The notes: generated by a model from the sequence alone, not told the origin. Positions 7,635-16,330 are shown, numbered from the stretch's first letter. The stretch: DNA of 64,000 nt from JALYUM01 sp036688685 (GCF_036688685.1 NZ_JAQQPS010000027.1:7263-71262), one strand, 5' to 3'. Made by a program: numbers and translations.

Positions 7635-8437
7635 CAGCACCGAACGAAAACGTCATGCCGTACCAGGGTTATATCTGGCACTACAAGCATTTCCGCCCTG
7701 ATGAGGTGAGAGCACTCGCCGAACAATATGGCCTCAGTGAGATTGGCGCGTATTCGACCTCGTGTCAGGTGTATGAAGACGGGGCGGCACGACTGTATTA
7801 TCCGTATCAGCTGGACAATAACCGCGCGCTCAGCCTTGACGCTGGTGATACGCTATTTTTCGAATTCGAGAAGAAATGACAATGAAAACCTTCACATCCG
7901 GATGGGCGTTCCAGAAACCAGATCAGAACTACTTCAAGAAATTTATCCGCCTTAATAATATAGCGATCGATGGCATCGTTTATCCGAAAAAGATTCTGGC
8001 GGATATTGAGGGCATTCCTGTGCTTGGTTTCGACGACGCGCACGATATCATTCAGCCAGACGACCTGGTGCTCGATGTTTCGACCAATCCTGACCTGCGC
8101 AAAGAGCTCGAGCCATTCTTCGCGGCCAAAGATATCGACTGCGTCAGCGTCCCGGACTACCTCGATCGTCTGCTCAGCGCCGATCAGCATGACGCGCTGT
8201 TGTTGCCGGTCGCAGGTATCAAGGCGAGCGACATTCGCAAGCTCAAGTCTGCACCGATTCCCGATCGATTTGACGCGCATTTCCTCGATGCAGAATCGTA
8301 TGAAGTCGCAAGCAAACTCGATGGAATCTTCCGTCATTCGCAGTGGCAGCGGCTGGTTGAGTTCGATCGTGACGATCCGACCGGCAATGTGCTTTTCAAT
8401 GTATTGCTTGATCTACACGCGCGCGGTTTGCTGAAGC

Positions 8438-8446
8438 ACCTGAGTG
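8438..8446. repeat. 9-bp target duplication, left of composite transposon
   Basis: ACCTGAGTG lies directly outside the left terminal repeat and recurs at 12390-12398 outside the far end. Nine bases is the standard duplication for IS4/IS50-type elements. Confidence 0.9.
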
Positions 8447-9945
8447 CATAGGTTTATACACAAGTCACCCAGCTTCGTCGCGTAGCGCCTTGATGGTGAG
8501 CGCGGCGACGCGCACATCCTGAATGCCCTGCCAAATCGTTTTGACGCCCGGATCACCATCGCCTTTTCGTCCGAGGAAGCCGCCAACGCGGGCGATCAGG
8601 CGCACTACCTCGTTGAGTGTCGGAGGCCGCTCCGGGCGTTGCTCCTTCGTGAGCAGATAAGCGCCGCGGATTTCGTCGGGGTCGAAGAACAGGCTGGCAT
8701 CGAGGTCCGGACAGATGCGCCCGAGGCGCATCAAATACGCGACCCGCCACGCCACGACCATGAACAACGCCAGCGCGCGTTCGAGATTGTCGATGTGGGA
8801 CAGTTGCATCGCCTCGACCTTGCACGCGTTTTTCAACACATGGAAGAACATCTCGATTTCCCAACGCGCGCGGTACCAGTCGATCAACTCGATCACCTCG
8901 TCGGCGGTGGTGGCGGTCCGATTGGCGAGCAAGCGCCATTCGATCGGTTCGACGCCGGCGGGCGCGTCGATTTCACGCGCGATCAGGCAAGTGGCCGCGA
9001 TCTTGACGCCGCGCCGCGCAGGCAGTTCCACGCGCTTGGCCCACAGTTGCTGGCGTACCTTTCGCCCCTTCTGCTTGTCGCGCGCGCCGATGGCGAAGCC
9101 GATTTCCCCCACGGGCGCTCCATCGAGCGTGTGCGCCCACAATTTCTCGCCGTCCGGCAGCGCGCAATTGGTCTTCGCGCGCACCAGCCAGTCGGCCGGC
9201 GTGCCGCAGTCCTGCGCGTAGGCCATCAACTCGATCATATCGGCCTCGCGGTCGGCCACGTACACCAGTCGCGTCGCGGGCATCTCGGCGGCCATCTCGG
9301 CGATTCGGCCGTATCCTTCGATCCAGCGCCCGCTTTCCTTGATCCCCGGCCGAATGCCGGCGGCGTTGACTTTCTCGCGCGCCCACATCCACGCGTCGAT
9401 CACGCCCAACGGCAACCGTTCCGGTGTGACGGCGTAGGTTGGATGCACATACATGCCGCGCTGGACTTCATAGCTGAGCTGCCCGAGGCCGCCGATTTGC
9501 TGTCCGTTGAAATTGAGTTCGGTCGTGTCCTGCAGGCACAGGATGACCGGGTGTTCGCCCATGCGTTGCTGGGTTTGGGCCCAGTGCGGCGCCATGATGT
9601 CACGCCACTCGACGGCGTCGTTCTCGAGAAACCGGTACGTGGCGATCGTCTCGCCCCATCCATTGCAGGACTTCGGGATGCTGGCCGACGGCGTGTCGGA
9701 AAAACGCGCCATGATCTTCCTGGCGCGACCGTCGAGGCGGGCGTCCCCAAGGTCTATGTCAGCAAATTCCACGTCAGTCCAGTGCGTCGAGTCTGTCATT
9801 TTGCGCGAGCCAAAAGACGAGAGTAAACCTGAAAACTCAACAGTTTACAACCGCTCTCGCGAGTGCTTGAATGTAAACGGATTTATTGACCAAGATGTTA
9901 TCAATAATGCAAGATCGGTTGCGGCGAGATGTGTATAAACTTTTG
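8447..9945 (-). mobile_element. IS4-family (IS50-like) insertion sequence, complete copy
   Basis: It is 1499 bp between the outer end CATAGGTTTATACACAAGT and the inner end, read inward, CAAAAGTTTATACACATCT. These 19-bp ends agree at 15 positions and share TTTATACACA with the ends of IS50/Tn5. One intact transposase fills the element. The inner end is not flanked by a target duplication partner on its own, which fits membership in the composite unit. Confidence 0.9.
8465..9799 (-). CDS. IS4-family transposase (Tn5-like)
   Basis: This 444-residue protein opens with the Tn5-type DNA-binding region (WTDVEFADIDLGDARLDGRARK, then SIPKSCNGWGETIATYRFLEN). The DDE core follows with LCLQDTTELNF and LVYVADREADMIELM. 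The IS4 signature Y-x2-R-x3-E-x6-K appears as WYRARWEIEMFFHVLK. The C-terminus PPTLNEVVRLIARVGGFLGRKGDG is typical of this branch. It is full length, close to the 476 residues of Tn5 Tnp, and appears functional. It cuts at the 19-bp ends described above. Confidence 0.95.
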   Translation of the reverse strand: MTDSTHWTDVEFADIDLGDARLDGRARKIMARFSDTPSASIPKSCNGWGETIATYRFLENDAVEWRDIMAPHWAQTQQRMGEHPVILCLQDTTELNFNGQQIGGLGQLSYEVQRGMYVHPTYAVTPERLPLGVIDAWMWAREKVNAAGIRPGIKESGRWIEGYGRIAEMAAEMPATRLVYVADREADMIELMAYAQDCGTPADWLVRAKTNCALPDGEKLWAHTLDGAPVGEIGFAIGARDKQKGRKVRQQLWAKRVELPARRGVKIAATCLIAREIDAPAGVEPIEWRLLANRTATTADEVIELIDWYRARWEIEMFFHVLKNACKVEAMQLSHIDNLERALALFMVVAWRVAYLMRLGRICPDLDASLFFDPDEIRGAYLLTKEQRPERPPTLNEVVRLIARVGGFLGRKGDGDPGVKTIWQGIQDVRVAALTIKALRDEAG

Positions 9946-10173
9946 GGTCAGGCGGGGAACAGCTAGGGGCCAGCGCAAGCGCAGGCGAATCGCGCGGACC
10001 ATTAGCGTTGGCCTTGATCTGGCGCGACTTTCGGTGCATGCAAGCGCATTACGGCGGGATTATCTGCTTGCGAAAGATGGCGGACGGTAGCATCGCCACG
10101 GACGAGTGTGCGCCATCCGACATTGGCGGATCGCTTGCCATACCCCATGTTGCTCGTACCCCAAACGAGCAAC
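9946..10173. other. Non-coding cargo DNA between the IS and the FkbM gene
   Basis: No supported gene is present. It includes a hairpin with a 9-bp stem (GTTGCTCGT at 10149-10157, ACGAGCAAC at 10165-10173) next to the terminator of the FkbM gene. Confidence 0.4.
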
Positions 10174-10200
10174 AAAAAAAGCCAGCGTCAAGCGCTGGCT
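10174..10200 (-). terminator. Rho-independent terminator of the FkbM cargo gene
   Basis: On the minus strand an AGCCAGCG stem with a short loop pairs with CGCTGGCT (10180-10200) and is followed by seven T residues (10174-10180). It lies 36 bases past the FkbM stop codon. Confidence 0.8.
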
Positions 10201-10235
10201 ATGTCACCACATGGAGCGCCCGCTGTGCTCCGCGT

Positions 10236-11570
10236 TCAATAACAATAAATATACGTGGCGTCAGGCATGAAGCGGTCATGCTGGCGGAAGCCTATTTTGT
10301 AATCCATGCCCATGTCGCGCACGTACTGCGGCAACACCAGGAAGTCTTCCGGCTTATGGTAGACCGCGACCGCCATGCGCGGGCGATTTTTTTCGATAGT
10401 CCGGCGCGCGCCCATCAGTCCTTGCAATTCACTGCCTTCGACCTCGTACTTGATGAAGGTGGCGTCTTGGTTGGTGGCTTCATCGATGGTCGTCACCGGG
10501 ACGACCACGAGCTGGCTGTCATCGATCCGCGTCGGATCGACCGCTTTACGCAAGCCTGAATCAAGAATATGGCCGCCGAGGGGGGAGCTGCGGGCGGTCG
10601 CGTCCTCGTACGTGAAATTCGGACTGAATCTCAGCTCGGTGGTCGAACTCCACACGCCTTTTTCGATCAGGGTGATCGATTGGCCCAGCGGCTTGCCATA
10701 TTCCTTTTCCAGTCCCGCCAGGCGCGCCCTGATTTGCCGATTGTTTTCCTGGGCCGGCTCGAAGGTGTAGATGTGGCGGAATTCGCCACGCACCGCGATT
10801 AGAAATTCCTTGAGCGAGTCGCCGTCGAAGGCGCCCGCGTCGACGAACACTTCCTGCTGGTTCAGCGGAAGGAAGGTCTTTTCGAACAAGTAGGTGTTGT
10901 AATCGAAGTGAGCGCCGCGTCCGACCGCATACTGTTCAAGGTACATCGGATTGAGGGTCAGCCGGTACAGCAGCATATTGAGATAGCCGATCTTCGAGTA
11001 CTGGTCGGAGAACAGCTCTGTCACCGCCAGATGCGCGTCGATATTCTTGACGGTGATGTCGAAATAATCCCAGCCGTATCGGAAAAAGCATCCACCGACA
11101 TCCTTGGCCTGATAGCCGGCGAGCTGCAACAGCAACAGGAACTGGATCGGCGTGATGAGTTTCATGTCGTGCTGGACGCACTGCATGATGAAGTGCCGGC
11201 TGCTGCGCATGGTGGCGGCCAGCAGTACTGAAACAATGTCGCGGTTGGCCTTGACCTGGTCGATCCACGCGCCGGTGCTGATGACGGGAATGCCGAATTG
11301 CGTCGCGCCCGGCTCCGCCAGATTGTCGTCGACGATGGCGATCACCTCGCCCAGGCTGGCGAGCGTGCGGATTTCGGCCCAGCACAAGGAGCCGCAGACA
11401 ATGAAGCGACGGCGTCGGAAAAACTCGGCCGGGGCTTCACTGAGCCAAGATGGTAGCATCGAAAGAAGGTCGTTTTGAAGGGGCGCGACGAGATTGACGA
11501 TCTTCTCCTTCAAATCATACGGGGAAGGGAAGAAGTCGGAAATCAGAAGGTCGCTCATTTCATTTTCCAT
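10236..11570 (-). CDS. FkbM-family methyltransferase with N-terminal Rossmann-like domain (transposon cargo)
   Basis: This 444-residue protein is counted from ATG 11570; an in-frame ATG at 11558 and an upstream start at 11639 are alternatives, and the ribosome site is weak for all. The C-terminal half has the FkbM SAM-binding features (VFVDAGAFDGDSLKEFL, IYTFEPAQENN) and the conserved IKYEVEGSE. The N-terminal half contains a nucleotide-binding-like fold (RRRRFIVCGSLCWAEI... IVDDNLAEPGATQFGIPVIS). FkbM proteins O-methylate sugars or polyketides. It is carried by a composite transposon, has its own terminator, and is oriented against the host operon. It is likely to modify surface or flagellin glycan, which is inference. 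Confidence 0.85.
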   Translation of the reverse strand: MENEMSDLLISDFFPSPYDLKEKIVNLVAPLQNDLLSMLPSWLSEAPAEFFRRRRFIVCGSLCWAEIRTLASLGEVIAIVDDNLAEPGATQFGIPVISTGAWIDQVKANRDIVSVLLAATMRSSRHFIMQCVQHDMKLITPIQFLLLLQLAGYQAKDVGGCFFRYGWDYFDITVKNIDAHLAVTELFSDQYSKIGYLNMLLYRLTLNPMYLEQYAVGRGAHFDYNTYLFEKTFLPLNQQEVFVDAGAFDGDSLKEFLIAVRGEFRHIYTFEPAQENNRQIRARLAGLEKEYGKPLGQSITLIEKGVWSSTTELRFSPNFTYEDATARSSPLGGHILDSGLRKAVDPTRIDDSQLVVVPVTTIDEATNQDATFIKYEVEGSELQGLMGARRTIEKNRPRMAVAVYHKPEDFLVLPQYVRDMGMDYKIGFRQHDRFMPDATYIYCY

Positions 11571-11790
11571 TTTTTGGCCATTAGCCCGATAAACCGCAGG
11601 ATGGACCACGACGCAATCGACGCCGGGTTGATGCGTCAACTACAATTTCCGGCTAATTTAAGATTTTGAGTTTTCCCGATAGTAAGGAGCGCGCACACGA
11701 ATTAAGCGACACGCGCAATCTTATTCGCGTCAGCTATGGATAAAACTTTAAATTTAGATTTTAAAGCAAAAACGCATTGACTTTTAATGA

Positions 11791-11987
11791 CTAGGTTTGC
11801 TTGGTTTTTGATGCACTTGCATTTTCGATGATACGCGAAGAAAACTGATCATGCAACGCCATCAAGCGTCCCGGGTGAAAATTTTTCAAGCGGGTAAAAG
11901 GATTCCTATGCACGTTTTGCAGCAGTGTGCCTATCGTAGTCGAAAACCGCTCATTGGATTTTAGCAGGGCGTTGAAAAAGGAGCGCA
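11791..11987 (-). pseudogene. Truncated 3' end of an unknown gene at the IS junction
   Basis: A minus-strand frame enters from the IS remnant boundary at 11988 and runs for 65 codons to a TAG at 11791 (ELRSFFNALLKSNERFSTTIGTLLQ...). The upstream codons are IS sequence, so the true start is lost. The content is charged and amphipathic, without a motif I recognise. It lies upstream of the FkbM gene on the same strand, so it may be the end of a neighbouring gene captured with it. The 11640-11790 stretch between them is AT-rich and probably holds the FkbM promoter. Confidence 0.35.
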
Positions 11988-12389
11988 GTTCTTCCATGTG
12001 TTGAAAACGCACGCAAGGTCGAGGCGATGCAACTGTCCCACATCGACAATCTCGAACGCGCGCTGGCGTTGTTCATGGTCGTGGCGTGGCGGGTCGCGTA
12101 TTTGATGCGCCTCGGGCGCATCTGTCCCGACCTCGATGCCAGCCTGTTCTTCGACCCCGACGAAATCCGCGGCGCTTATCTGCTCACGAAGGAGTAACGC
12201 CCGGAGCGGCCTCCGACACTCAACGAGGTAGTGCGCCTGATCGCCCGCGTTGGCGGCTTCCTCGGACGAAAAGGCGATGGTGATCCGGGCGTCAAACCGA
12301 TCTGGCAGGGCATTCAGGATGTGCGCGTCGCCGCGCTCACCATCAAGGCGCTACGCGACGAAGCTGGGTGACTTGTGTATAAACCTATG
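11988..12389 (+). mobile_element. IS4/IS50-like remnant, inverted relative to the complete copy
   Basis: These 402 bp match the outer 403 bp of the complete copy (8447-8849) almost base for base, in inverted orientation. It encodes the last third of the transposase on the plus strand but has lost one base near 12008 and has a stop (GAGTAA where the intact copy has GAGCAA) near 12195. The outer 19-bp end is intact, so it can still serve as a transposition end. Confidence 0.9.
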
Positions 12390-12398
12390 ACCTGAGTG
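12390..12398. repeat. 9-bp target duplication, right of composite transposon
   Basis: ACCTGAGTG, identical to 8438-8446, immediately outside the right terminal repeat. Confidence 0.9.
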
Positions 12399-12839
12399 TC
12401 ATCGACACCCCACGCGTGTTTCTCGACGCAATCCTGAAGCTGAAGCTTTACGGTTCGAAAGTATCGTTCACTGTCAGTCTGAGCGATCAGGCTATCGCGC
12501 AATTGGGTGGGCGCGCTGAGTTTTATCGTCGCAGTCTTGCCGATTGCACCGTGCCCTTTGAAAGCGGCGACACAACAGGCGACGATCAATCGATCTTGTT
12601 GGCGGGATCGACGGCCGCCATCGTGGCGGCCAGTTCGCGCCGTCCGCTGCTGTCCGCAATTTGCTTCATGCCCGGCTCGATTATCGACTACGTCGCGTTC
12701 AAGAATACGCTTGGTGAACAGCAGTACAAAATCCTGCTGCGTCAGCCTGATACCGGGGCACATAATCTGCTCGCGGCGATCCTGACACCTGCGCTTTTTG
12801 GCGTTTAACAGCGCCGCGGCCTGTCGTTCCTGACCCCGG

Positions 12840-15800
12840 TCAGGTTCGATGGCGCGTGGCGCCGACTGCAATGAGGCTGACGATGCGTTCAACGTCGTAC
12901 TGCGCCAGCGCGGGATAGATCGGCAGGCACAACACCTGGCGCGCAACCAGAGCGGCGTTCGGCAGCTTGTCAGGTGTGGCCGAGGGCAGGTCCCGGTACA
13001 TCGGAAACTCGCTGATCAAGGGATAAAAATAGCGGCGCGCGTGGATGCCAGCCTCGCGCAATGTCTGATGCAGGCCATCGCGCCCCAGAGGATAATCGTC
13101 GCCGACCAGGATCGGGAAGTAACTGTCGTTGGCTTCATGTTCGCCTGCGGTCATCGGGGCGATGCCGGTCACGCCGTCCAACAGACGGCGATACAGCGCC
13201 GCGACTGCGCGCCGCTGTGCTAACGCCGCGTCGACGCTTTCAAGCTGCAGCAGGCCGAAGGCTGCGCTCACTTCGTTCATCTTGCCGTTCAGGCCGGCAG
13301 CGACCACCGTCACCTCATCGGCGATGCCGAAGTTTTTCAGGCGGTCGATGTGCTGCTTGGTGGCGGCGTCGCGGCAGACGATGGCGCCGCCCTCGATGGT
13401 GGAAAAGACCTTGGTCGCGTGAAAGCTCAGCACCGCCAGGTCGCCGTGGCGCAGGATGCTCTGGCCATCCTGGCGCACTCCGAAGGCATGGGCCGCATCG
13501 TAGATCACCTTCAGGCCGTGCTTGCGCGCGATCGCCTCGATGCGCTCCATCTGGCACGGGTTGCCGTAGCAATGGACCGGCATGATGGCCTGCGTGCGCG
13601 GCGTGATGGCTGCCTCGATCAGGTCCGGATCGAGGTTGAAGGAGACCGGGTCGATGTCGACGAATACAGGCGTTGCGCCATTCCAGGTAATTGCTTCGGC
13701 GCTGGCGACAAACGAATAGGGCGTGGTGATCACTTCGCCTTTGATGCCCTGTGCCTGCAGCGCCACCATCAGCGCCACGGTGCCGTTGGCGAACAGCGAG
13801 ATGTGCTCGACGCCGAGGTGCGCGCACAGCGCCGCTTCCAGTTTCTGGTGGAACGCGCCGACATTGGTGAGGAACTTGCTGTCCCAGATTTTCCGGAGCG
13901 ATTCCATGAAGTCGTCCAGTGCTGGCATGATCGGCTGAGTGACGTAGATGGGTGGAGGGACGGGAAGCATCAGCGGCACCGTCAAGCTGGCTGCAGAGCG
14001 GCCGTCGCACCAGCGCTGCCACATCATGCGCAAAGCGTTTTCGACGCCGTCGGCGACCAGGCTCATGATGTCCGAGTCGGGCAGGGCGATCCGCGCGCGC
14101 ATGGCCGCGCGCAGTGCGGCCAGGTACGCGAGGTCGGATGCCAGGGCCACGCCCTTGTGTACGAAATCTGCGCTATCGACGGCGATGAACTGCTGCAGTT
14201 GCGTGTGCTCGAGGATGCAAACGGTCTGGCGTCCGGCCGCGCTCTCGCCGGCCACCGTCAATGTCGGCACGCCCATCCACACGGCGTGCAGCGTGGTGGT
14301 GCCGCCCGAATAGGGAAAGGTGTCGAGCGCGATGTCGATCTGCCCGTGCAGGGCCAGGTAGTCATGCATGCCGGTGCGCGGGTGCAGCGTGACGCGCGTG
14401 GCGGCAATGCCTTCTTCAAGCAGCCACGCCAGCAGCTGGTCGGCGCTGCCGTTGGCGGGGACGCCGGCCACCAGCAGACGCGCGCTTGGCAGCGCCCGCA
14501 GCAGGGCGCCCCAGGCCGCGACCACGGGCCGGCCGATCTTGCTGATCCGGTTGAAGCTGCCGAAGGTGATGTAGCCGTTCGCCAGCGCCGGCAGCGGGGC
14601 GACCGCCGGCGCGTCAAGCATCGGCTGGAACGGCGCCGACACCGGCAGGTACACCAGCTTCTCGGTGAACTGGTGGTCGAACTGCCCGGGTGGCAGGATG
14701 TAATGGTCGGTCAGGTAATAATCGACCCCCTGCAGGCCGGTGGTGCCCGGATAGCCGATCCAGGTGGCCTGGATCGGCGCCGGTTTCCGCGCCAGCAGCG
14801 GCAGCCGGTTGTGCGCCGTGTGGCCGGACAGGTCGATCAGGATATCGATGCCGTCGGCCCGGATGCAGGCCTCGAGTGCGTCGTCGCTCAGCGCCGCCAC
14901 GTTGCGCCATTCGGCCATATAGCCGCGCAGACGCGCGCTGACATGGTCGAAGCGGACGTGGTTGTGGTACGCGTACAGCGACACCGCCGGGCGCCCGGCC
15001 AGCCGTGCGAGCACCGGCTCGATGAAGGACACCACCGCGTGCTCGCGCAAGTCGGCCGACAGGAAACCGATGCGCAGCGTCCGTTGCCAGTCACGGCTGT
15101 TGGTGTAGGGCGCGGGGGGCGACGTCAGCTTGCCCTCGAGCCGTTCGCCGTAGGCGCGGTGCGCCGCGAACAAGGCGGCGGCAGTGATGCCTTCCATCTG
15201 GCTCATGGCAAACAGCAGGTTGCTGTGGACGCTGTGGTTGTCCGGCTCGAGCGCCAGGACGCGGCGGTAGGCGTCGACTGCTTCGCTCATCCGGCCCTGG
15301 TTTTGCAGCACGGCGCCGAGCGTGTTCCAGGCCAGCGTCTTGTTCGGGTCGAGCGCGAGGGCGGCGCGGGCGCTGGCCTCGGCTTCGGCCAGGCGCGTGA
15401 GTGCGAACAGGGTCGCGGCCAGGTTGGTCAGCGCGGTCGCGTTGTCGGGGCGCAACGCAAGCGAACGGCGCAGCCAGGTTTCCGCCTCGTCCAGGCGCCA
15501 TGCGTCTTTCAGCACGCTACCGAGGTTGTTCATGGTTTCGGCATTGTCCGGATCGCGCTCGGCCGCGCCCTGCATCGCCTCCAGCGCCTGGGGGAGCTGG
15601 CCGCGCCGGTGGTAGACCACGCCCAGCACTTTCCAGGGGTAGGCGTGGCCCGGGAAATCCTTGATCAGCGCGCGCGCCGCCAGCTCGGCCTGGTCATACC
15701 GGTCCTGGCGGATCAGCGCGGCGAGCTGCCCCAGCTCCTGCTCGGACGGGGCGCCGCGCGCCAGGCGCTCGAGGCGCTGCGCCAGCGCCTCGAGTCCGGC

Positions 15801-16154
15801 GCCGCGCACGCCGTGATTGCGGCCCAGCGCCAGCGTCGCGCGCGCGGCCTCGTGCTCACCGGCGTCGAGCAGGACCTCGATGTAGGCCAACCAGTACGCC
15901 TCTTCGGCGGGGGCGCCCTGCAGCGCAGCGACCAGGTGGGCCGCGGCGGCAGGCAGGTTGGGCACGCGCCACTCCAGCAGGCCAAGCTGGTAATGCGCCG
16001 CCGGATGGGCGCTGTGCATGTCGAGCACGGCGCGGCACAGCTCGGCCGCCTGGTCCAGCTCGCCGGCCGCGATATGCTGCACGACCAGCTGCATGGCCTC
16101 GGTGGCGACGCGGTCGATTTCTTCGTTCAGGGGCACAGCCGTGGTGGATTGCAT
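12840..16154 (-). CDS. Fusion: TPR/O-GlcNAc-transferase-like glycosyltransferase + DegT/StrS aminotransferase
   Basis: This is one continuous 1104-residue reading frame. Residues 15-310 are TPR-like repeats (for example AWNTLGAVLQNQGRMSEAVD). Residues 355-715 resemble the GT41 SPINDLY/OGT catalytic region: LREHAV with His372, IGYPGTTGLQGVDYYLTD, FGSFNRISKI with Lys539, and DTFPYSGGTTTLHAVWMGVP. After a proline-rich linker (about 725-742), residues 743-1104 form a complete DegT/DnrJ/EryC1/StrS PLP enzyme, with NGTVALMVAL, DAAHAFG (Asp886) and SFHATKVFSTIEGG with the PLP lysine at Lys915. The first part would glycosylate proteins such as flagellin with a nucleotide sugar; the second would make a 4-amino (or similar) sugar. 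The gene faces the acyl-modification operon. Sequence quality looks good, with no frame change at the junction. Confidence 0.9.
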   Translation of the reverse strand: MQSTTAVPLNEEIDRVATEAMQLVVQHIAAGELDQAAELCRAVLDMHSAHPAAHYQLGLLEWRVPNLPAAAAHLVAALQGAPAEEAYWLAYIEVLLDAGEHEAARATLALGRNHGVRGAGLEALAQRLERLARGAPSEQELGQLAALIRQDRYDQAELAARALIKDFPGHAYPWKVLGVVYHRRGQLPQALEAMQGAAERDPDNAETMNNLGSVLKDAWRLDEAETWLRRSLALRPDNATALTNLAATLFALTRLAEAEASARAALALDPNKTLAWNTLGAVLQNQGRMSEAVDAYRRVLALEPDNHSVHSNLLFAMSQMEGITAAALFAAHRAYGERLEGKLTSPPAPYTNSRDWQRTLRIGFLSADLREHAVVSFIEPVLARLAGRPAVSLYAYHNHVRFDHVSARLRGYMAEWRNVAALSDDALEACIRADGIDILIDLSGHTAHNRLPLLARKPAPIQATWIGYPGTTGLQGVDYYLTDHYILPPGQFDHQFTEKLVYLPVSAPFQPMLDAPAVAPLPALANGYITFGSFNRISKIGRPVVAAWGALLRALPSARLLVAGVPANGSADQLLAWLLEEGIAATRVTLHPRTGMHDYLALHGQIDIALDTFPYSGGTTTLHAVWMGVPTLTVAGESAAGRQTVCILEHTQLQQFIAVDSADFVHKGVALASDLAYLAALRAAMRARIALPDSDIMSLVADGVENALRMMWQRWCDGRSAASLTVPLMLPVPPPIYVTQPIMPALDDFMESLRKIWDSKFLTNVGAFHQKLEAALCAHLGVEHISLFANGTVALMVALQAQGIKGEVITTPYSFVASAEAITWNGATPVFVDIDPVSFNLDPDLIEAAITPRTQAIMPVHCYGNPCQMERIEAIARKHGLKVIYDAAHAFGVRQDGQSILRHGDLAVLSFHATKVFSTIEGGAIVCRDAATKQHIDRLKNFGIADEVTVVAAGLNGKMNEVSAAFGLLQLESVDAALAQRRAVAALYRRLLDGVTGIAPMTAGEHEANDSYFPILVGDDYPLGRDGLHQTLREAGIHARRYFYPLISEFPMYRDLPSATPDKLPNAALVARQVLCLPIYPALAQYDVERIVSLIAVGATRHRT

Positions 16155-16330
16155 GGTTCGATGTCAGTGGCGGGAATCGGGAACAGGTTGCGCGCCATCG
16201 GCGTCTGCACGGTGCGCTCCGGACGATGGAACTGCCGGCCTGACTGTTTCTCTGTGTTATCTGGCTACCTTAGTTCAAGGTGCGGTCATGGTCAAGGAAA
16301 TGCGCTGTGCCCGCCGCGGCATGAGGTGGC

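Larger units (their letters stand above)
5713..7879 (+). pseudogene. Class I SAM methyltransferase, broken by frameshift and IS66 insertion
   Basis: The gene starts at ATG 5713 after GGAGGG and GAGGAA. Its first 38 or so residues (MKDYSLKSGERYTSLDLN...) run in one frame, and the SAM-binding motif ADIFCGAGHGA follows in another. One missing base between about 5827 and 5846 explains the shift. The reading is then cut at 6126 by an IS66-family element and resumes at 7635 (SAPNENVMPYQGYIWHYKHF). Removing the element with one 8-bp repeat and restoring one base gives an uninterrupted 219-residue methyltransferase containing LAIDGSAEAI and KKGGRLFISAPNE. Its stop overlaps the next gene's ATG. It presumably methylated the same glycan. 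The frameshift could be a sequencing error, but the IS alone is inactivating. Confidence 0.9.
8447..12389. mobile_element. Composite transposon with IS4/IS50-like ends and an FkbM methyltransferase cargo, 3943 bp
   Basis: Both outer boundaries carry the same 19-bp end (CATAGGTTTATACACAAGT, inverted at 12371-12389) and are flanked by the same 9-bp ACCTGAGTG. The unit therefore transposed as a whole into the 326-residue gene. The left IS is complete; the right one keeps only its outer 402 bp. Between them are an FkbM-type methyltransferase, its terminator, and a truncated reading frame. The arrangement is that of Tn5: inverted IS copies with passenger DNA. With the right transposase lost, any mobility would depend on the left copy acting on both outer ends. 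Confidence 0.88.
7876..12808 (+). pseudogene. Unknown 326-residue protein split by a composite transposon
   Basis: The first part (7876-8446) begins with ATG overlapping the methyltransferase stop and ends in LHARGLLKHLS, where the transposon enters. The second part (12399-12808) resumes in the same frame as VIDTPRVFLDAILKLKLYG and ends LTPALFGV. Removing 8447-12389 with one 9-bp repeat restores 326 residues with no frameshift. I do not recognise the family. The N-terminal 110 residues (GIPVLGFDDAHDIIQPDDLV...) look like a Rossmann-type sugar-modifying domain with the 'GIPV' feature also seen in the FkbM cargo protein. As last gene of the operon it probably belonged to glycan synthesis. The 3' part could still be translated from a GTG at 12416, but as a fragment. 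Confidence 0.85.

Noticed and set aside
12186..12371. Downstream coding frame in the IS remnant
   Set aside because: It is the transposase tail after a nonsense codon, not a gene.
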